From: Chloroflexota bacterium
GTDB taxonomy: Bacteria; Chloroflexota; Anaerolineae; Anaerolineales; Villigracilaceae
Direction: 5' to 3'
Assembly: GCA_013112685.1 (NCBI GenBank)
Contig: JABFGC010000002.1
Coordinates: 1,064,902-1,128,901, forward strand
Length of the DNA: 64,000 nt
Shown: positions 61,066 through 64,000 of the stretch, one piece after another
Layout: each line of letters opens with the position of its first letter
Numbering within the stretch: the stretch's first letter is position 1
Made by a program: the position numbers and the translations under genes
Notes under the pieces: generated by a model
What the model was told of the DNA's origin: nothing
Databases searched by the model: none
Seen by the model: the letters and a program-made list of their open reading frames with translations, nothing else

Positions 61066-64000
61066 CCCTCCCCTCGGAATTTTTGCATGAACTGAAGAAA
61101 CGCTTCACGGGCGACCTCCGGCTTGATTCTCCCTCCCGGGTTTTATACTCCACCGACGCCTCCGCCTATCAAATCGAACCGTTGGGAGTTGCCATCCCCA
61201 AAACGGAAGAAGACCTCCACGCCGCCGTTGAACTTGCCGCAGCACACCGGATTCCGATTCTCCCAAGAGGTTCCGGCTCCTCGCTGGCAGGACAAGCCAT
61301 CGGAAATGCGCTAATCCTCGACTGCTCCCGGTGGCTCGATGCACTGATTGATTTGAATCCCGAATCTCGAACCGCCACCGTCCAGCCCGGCGTCATCCTC
61401 GCGGACCTGAACCGTGCTGCCGCCAGACACGGGCTGATGTTTGGTCCCGACCCCGCCTCCGCGGAGCGCGCCACCATGGGCGGTGTGATCGGCAACAACG
61501 CCACCGGCGCGCATTCGATTTTGTACGGCATGTCGGCGGATCATTTGCTCGAAGCGGATGTGATTCTTGCAGATGGGTCGTTGCAGAAGTGGGGGGAGGT
61601 CAGTTATCAGTTATCAGTAATCAGTCATCAGTCATCGGTAAACAGTGATCAGTCATCGGCAGGCGGTTATCAAGTGGCGATACTTTCTGCTGTACATGCG
61701 ATCCGCGAAAACTATGCCGACGCCATCCAGCAAAACTTTCCCAGGTCCTGGCGCAATTCGGCGGGCTATCGCTTGAATTACCTTTTGCCCTGGAGTCCAT
61801 CCAAGCCGCCGCAGTGGTTTGGAGACGCTTACCCGGGGAACCTGAAACCTGACACCTGGAACCTGGCACATTTACTCGCTGGCTCCGAAGGCACGCTTGC
61901 TGTCATCCGCAGACTCAAGGTCAACCTCGTTCCCAAGCCGAAGCATACGATTCTCGGAGTGCTGACCTACCCCGGTGTTGCCGAAGCCTGCGACGATGTT
62001 CCGCGCCTGCTGGCCATGAACCCCAGCGCCGTGGAATTGATTCCGCAGTTGATTCTGCGCAACGCGAGAAGCCTGCCCGCTTATGCCCGTCAGATGGGAT
62101 GGGTGGCGGGCGATCCTGCCGCGGTGTTGGTCGTGGAATTTAGCGGGGATCAACCGTCGGCTTTGAAAGAAGCGGCGCGCCGTCTTGGCGATGTGGTGAC
62201 CATCGCAGAAACGGTGGAAGAGCAGAGCCGCATCTGGAACGTCCGCAAGGTTGGCTTGGGAATTTTGGATTCGCGCCCGCAATCCGCAAGACCCATTGCA
62301 TTCATCGAAGATTGCGCCATCCCGGTCGAAAGGCTGGGCGATTTCGTGCGCGAGGTCGAACGGATTTTGACCGCACACGGCACGTTCGGCGGAATCTACG
62401 CCCACGCCTCGGCGGGATGCCTGCACATCCGCCCGGTGTTGGATTTACAGCACGGCGAAGGCGTGCGCGCGATGCGCGAGATCGTCGAGCGGGTCTTCGC
62501 GCTGACGATGAGTTTGGGCGGCTCGATGAGCAGCGAGCACGGAGACGGTCTCGCGCGCGGCGAATTCATCGAGCGCACCTACGGACGTGAAGCGACCGAA
62601 GCCATGCGCCTGTTGAAGCGCGCCGCCGACCCGCATACCATTTTGAATCCCAAAAAACTGTTCGACGCCCCGCCGATGGATACGAACCTGCGTTACGGCG
62701 AGTCGTATCAGGCAAAGGCGTGGACTCCCGTTCTGCATTTCGAGCACGAACGCGGCTTGGAAGGCGCCATCGAGCAATGTAATGGACAAGGCGTTTGCCG
62801 CAAACAAACCGGCGTCATGTGCCCCTCGTTTCAAGCGACGCGGGAGGAAGCATTCAGCACACGGGGAAGGGCGAATCTATTACGGGGTTTGATGTCATTG
62901 CGAATGGCGCCTTGGCGTCATGAAGCAATCTCATCATCAAGCCGGGGATTGCTTCGTCGGGAAGAACGCCCTCCTCGCAATGACATAATGGATGCAGCGT
63001 ATGCCGCCCTCGATCTCTGCCTTGCCTGCAAAGGCTGCACATCGGAATGCCCGAGCGGTGTGGATATGCCGAAGTTAAAATACGAATTCATGAACCTGTA
63101 TTACAAATCGCACCGCCGCCCGGCGCGCGATTATCTGTTCGGATATTTCCACACAGCCGCCAAACTCGTCAGCCCGTTTGCGCCGCTGGCGAACCGGGTG
63201 ACGGGGATGGAATGGTCCCGGAAATTGATCGCCCGGACGTTGGGAATTGCGGAACAGCGACCGTTCCCGAAGTTTTCCCAAACGCGCATCAAACCGGACC
63301 TCGAACCGGGTCGCACGAATTCGGTCATTTTCCTCTCTGACGTTTTTTCGCATTACATCGAACCTGAAGTGGAAGAGTCGGCAATCGAAATCCTGAACGC
63401 ATTGGGGTATCAGGTAAAAACCCTGCCGGTGATCGGCGCGGGCGCGTCCCTGCTCTCAAAAGGATTTCTCGCTGCTGCCAAACGGCACGCCGAAAAAGTT
63501 CTGGGCGAGATTCAACGTCTGGATGCCGGAGCAGGCTTGAGCGTGGTCGGATGCGAACCTCCCGAAGTGTATTGCCTCAAACGTGAGTACAAATCCCTGC
63601 TGCCGGAGCGTCGTCAGGAGATCGAATCGCTTGCAAAACGTGCCTGGCTGGTGGATGAATTTGTCCTGCGCGTAGCCAATTTAGAGTCTTTCCCCCTCTC
63701 TCACAGGGAGAGGGCAGGGGTGAGGGAAAAAATTATCCTTCACCCGCATTGCCACCAGCGCGCCGAAGGTTTGTCGGATGACGGCTTGCCTGTGGGTGTT
63801 GGCGCGACGGTTGCGATGTTGAAGATGTTCGGCTTCGATGCGGAGGTGATCGAAGCGGGCTGCTGCGGTATGGCGGGGACGTTCGGCTACGACGCGGAGC
63901 ATTACGACCTTTCGATGCAAGTGGGGGAGTTGGGGGCCCTGCCGAAGATTCGCCAATTTGCCCCCTCCGCCCCTGCGGGACACCTCCCCCAAAATGGGGG
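61062..64000 (+). CDS. FAD-linked oxidase fused to 4Fe-4S and CCG domains (partial)
   Basis: The frame is open for 979 codons from the ATG at 61062 to the window edge without a stop. Order: FAD-binding PCMH domain (ILPRGSGSSLAGQAIGNAL, MGGVIGNNATGAHS), FAD-oxidase C domain (GGSMSSEHGDGLARGE), first Fe-S motif (CNGQGVCRKQTGVMCPSF), second (CLACKGCTSECPSGVDM), then a CCG domain (AGCCGMAGTFGYD). Such proteins resemble D-lactate or glycolate dehydrogenases (GlcD/DLD type). Five repeat-derived peptides lie in frame inside it. It overlaps the previous gene by 4 bp. Confidence 0.9.
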   Translation, partial: MTLPSEFLHELKKRFTGDLRLDSPSRVLYSTDASAYQIEPLGVAIPKTEEDLHAAVELAAAHRIPILPRGSGSSLAGQAIGNALILDCSRWLDALIDLNPESRTATVQPGVILADLNRAAARHGLMFGPDPASAERATMGGVIGNNATGAHSILYGMSADHLLEADVILADGSLQKWGEVSYQLSVISHQSSVNSDQSSAGGYQVAILSAVHAIRENYADAIQQNFPRSWRNSAGYRLNYLLPWSPSKPPQWFGDAYPGNLKPDTWNLAHLLAGSEGTLAVIRRLKVNLVPKPKHTILGVLTYPGVAEACDDVPRLLAMNPSAVELIPQLILRNARSLPAYARQMGWVAGDPAAVLVVEFSGDQPSALKEAARRLGDVVTIAETVEEQSRIWNVRKVGLGILDSRPQSARPIAFIEDCAIPVERLGDFVREVERILTAHGTFGGIYAHASAGCLHIRPVLDLQHGEGVRAMREIVERVFALTMSLGGSMSSEHGDGLARGEFIERTYGREATEAMRLLKRAADPHTILNPKKLFDAPPMDTNLRYGESYQAKAWTPVLHFEHERGLEGAIEQCNGQGVCRKQTGVMCPSFQATREEAFSTRGRANLLRGLMSLRMAPWRHEAISSSSRGLLRREERPPRNDIMDAAYAALDLCLACKGCTSECPSGVDMPKLKYEFMNLYYKSHRRPARDYLFGYFHTAAKLVSPFAPLANRVTGMEWSRKLIARTLGIAEQRPFPKFSQTRIKPDLEPGRTNSVIFLSDVFSHYIEPEVEESAIEILNALGYQVKTLPVIGAGASLLSKGFLAAAKRHAEKVLGEIQRLDAGAGLSVVGCEPPEVYCLKREYKSLLPERRQEIESLAKRAWLVDEFVLRVANLESFPLSHRERAGVREKIILHPHCHQRAEGLSDDGLPVGVGATVAMLKMFGFDAEVIEAGCCGMAGTFGYDAEHYDLSMQVGELGALPKIRQFAPSAPAGHLPQNG
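61600..61668. repeat. Repeat family R2 inside the FAD/Fe-S gene
   Basis: cagttatcagt and cagtcatcggt-type units, read in frame as SYQLSVISHQSSVNSDQSS (about residues 181-200), placed in the FAD domain after a strand ending WGEV. Confidence 0.75.
61838..61866. repeat. Repeat family R4 inside the FAD/Fe-S gene
   Basis: Units of the aacctg / acacctgg type, read in frame as GNLKPDTWNL (about residues 260-269). Similar sequence was not found elsewhere in the window. Confidence 0.55.
62894..62984. repeat. Palindromic repeat family R3 inside the FAD/Fe-S gene
   Basis: Terminal arms GTCATTGCGA (62894-62903) and TCGCAATGAC (62975-62984) are exact inverses, with an inner pair gaagcaatc/gattgcttc. The 91 bp are read through in frame, at about residues 611-641, between the two Fe-S motifs. 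Confidence 0.85.
63692..63726. repeat. Repeat family R1 inside the FAD/Fe-S gene
   Basis: ccccctctctcacagggagagggcaggggtgaggg, read in frame as FPLSHRERAGVRE at about residues 877-889, just before the CCG domain's HPHCHQ. Confidence 0.75.
63958..64000. repeat. Repeat family R5 at the window edge, inside the FAD/Fe-S gene
   Basis: Inverted ccccct and aggggg-type runs (tgccccctccgcccc ... aaaatggggg), read in frame as APSAPAGHLPQNGG. The window cuts the unit, so its full length is unknown. Confidence 0.5.

Overview
The window looks like a chromosomal segment of a Chloroflexota bacterium, most likely class Anaerolineae. That placement is inferred from gene content and style: a monoderm-type FhaA/FhaB/RodA/PbpA locus, a K+-independent-type membrane pyrophosphatase, lipoprotein and SH3 proteins with Thr/Pro-rich linkers, abundant short palindromic repeats that also sit inside genes, and many membrane GT-C glycosyltransferases. 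No rRNA or other species marker is present. There is no prophage, CRISPR array or plasmid function. The only clear transposon is one IS903-type element.

Layout. 0-1.6 kb: NYN/LOTUS protein and a frameshifted lipoprotein. 1.7-19.8 kb: a large exopolysaccharide cluster. Its plus-strand half holds a membrane protein with a degenerate GGDEF domain, an initiating sugar-phosphate transferase, a Wzz/degenerate-GGDEF fusion, a BcsB-like protein, a family 2 glycosyltransferase, a polysaccharide deacetylase and an ATP-grasp protein. Its minus-strand half holds three GT4 enzymes, a Wzx flippase and an O-antigen ligase/polymerase. An IS903-type element and a DUF4832-like protein follow. 19.8-20.3 kb: tRNA-Arg(TCG) followed by tandem copies of its own 3' end and one copy of a dispersed double-hairpin element. 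20.4-30.4 kb: MoxR/DUF58, an MBL hydrolase, and amino-acid and central metabolism (argF, rocD, ald, a CoA-transferase, pyk). 30.5-36.5 kb: two EamA transporters, an SDR, a GT2, a cupin, YbaK, superoxide dismutase and a ferredoxin. 36.6-42 kb: a zinc-ribbon protein, FhaA-like and FhaB-like proteins, MTA phosphorylase and a RodA-PbpA fusion. 42-46.3 kb: two SH3 proteins, an A-type Fe-S carrier and hppA. 46.4-55 kb: a second surface-glycan cluster of GT-C and GT2 enzymes. 55-64 kb: mutS, gpmA, a UroD-family protein, another GT-C protein and a very long FAD-oxidase/Fe-S protein that runs off the right edge.

Most notable points. (1) RodA and PbpA form one continuous polypeptide whose transpeptidase half lacks the SxxK nucleophile motif and a recognisable KTG. 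(2) Five repeat-element families are inserted in frame in the FAD/Fe-S gene and two of them also in mutS. (3) A tandem array of truncated tRNA-Arg 3' ends lies directly downstream of the intact tRNA. (4) Two degenerate GGDEF domains sit in the polysaccharide cluster. (5) Several genes have a TATAAT-like box 6-8 nt before the ATG, which suggests leaderless mRNAs. (6) More than 20 single-base indels, almost all in G/C homopolymers, break conserved genes. This pattern points to assembly consensus error rather than real pseudogenes, so split genes are annotated here as single loci with the indel positions given.
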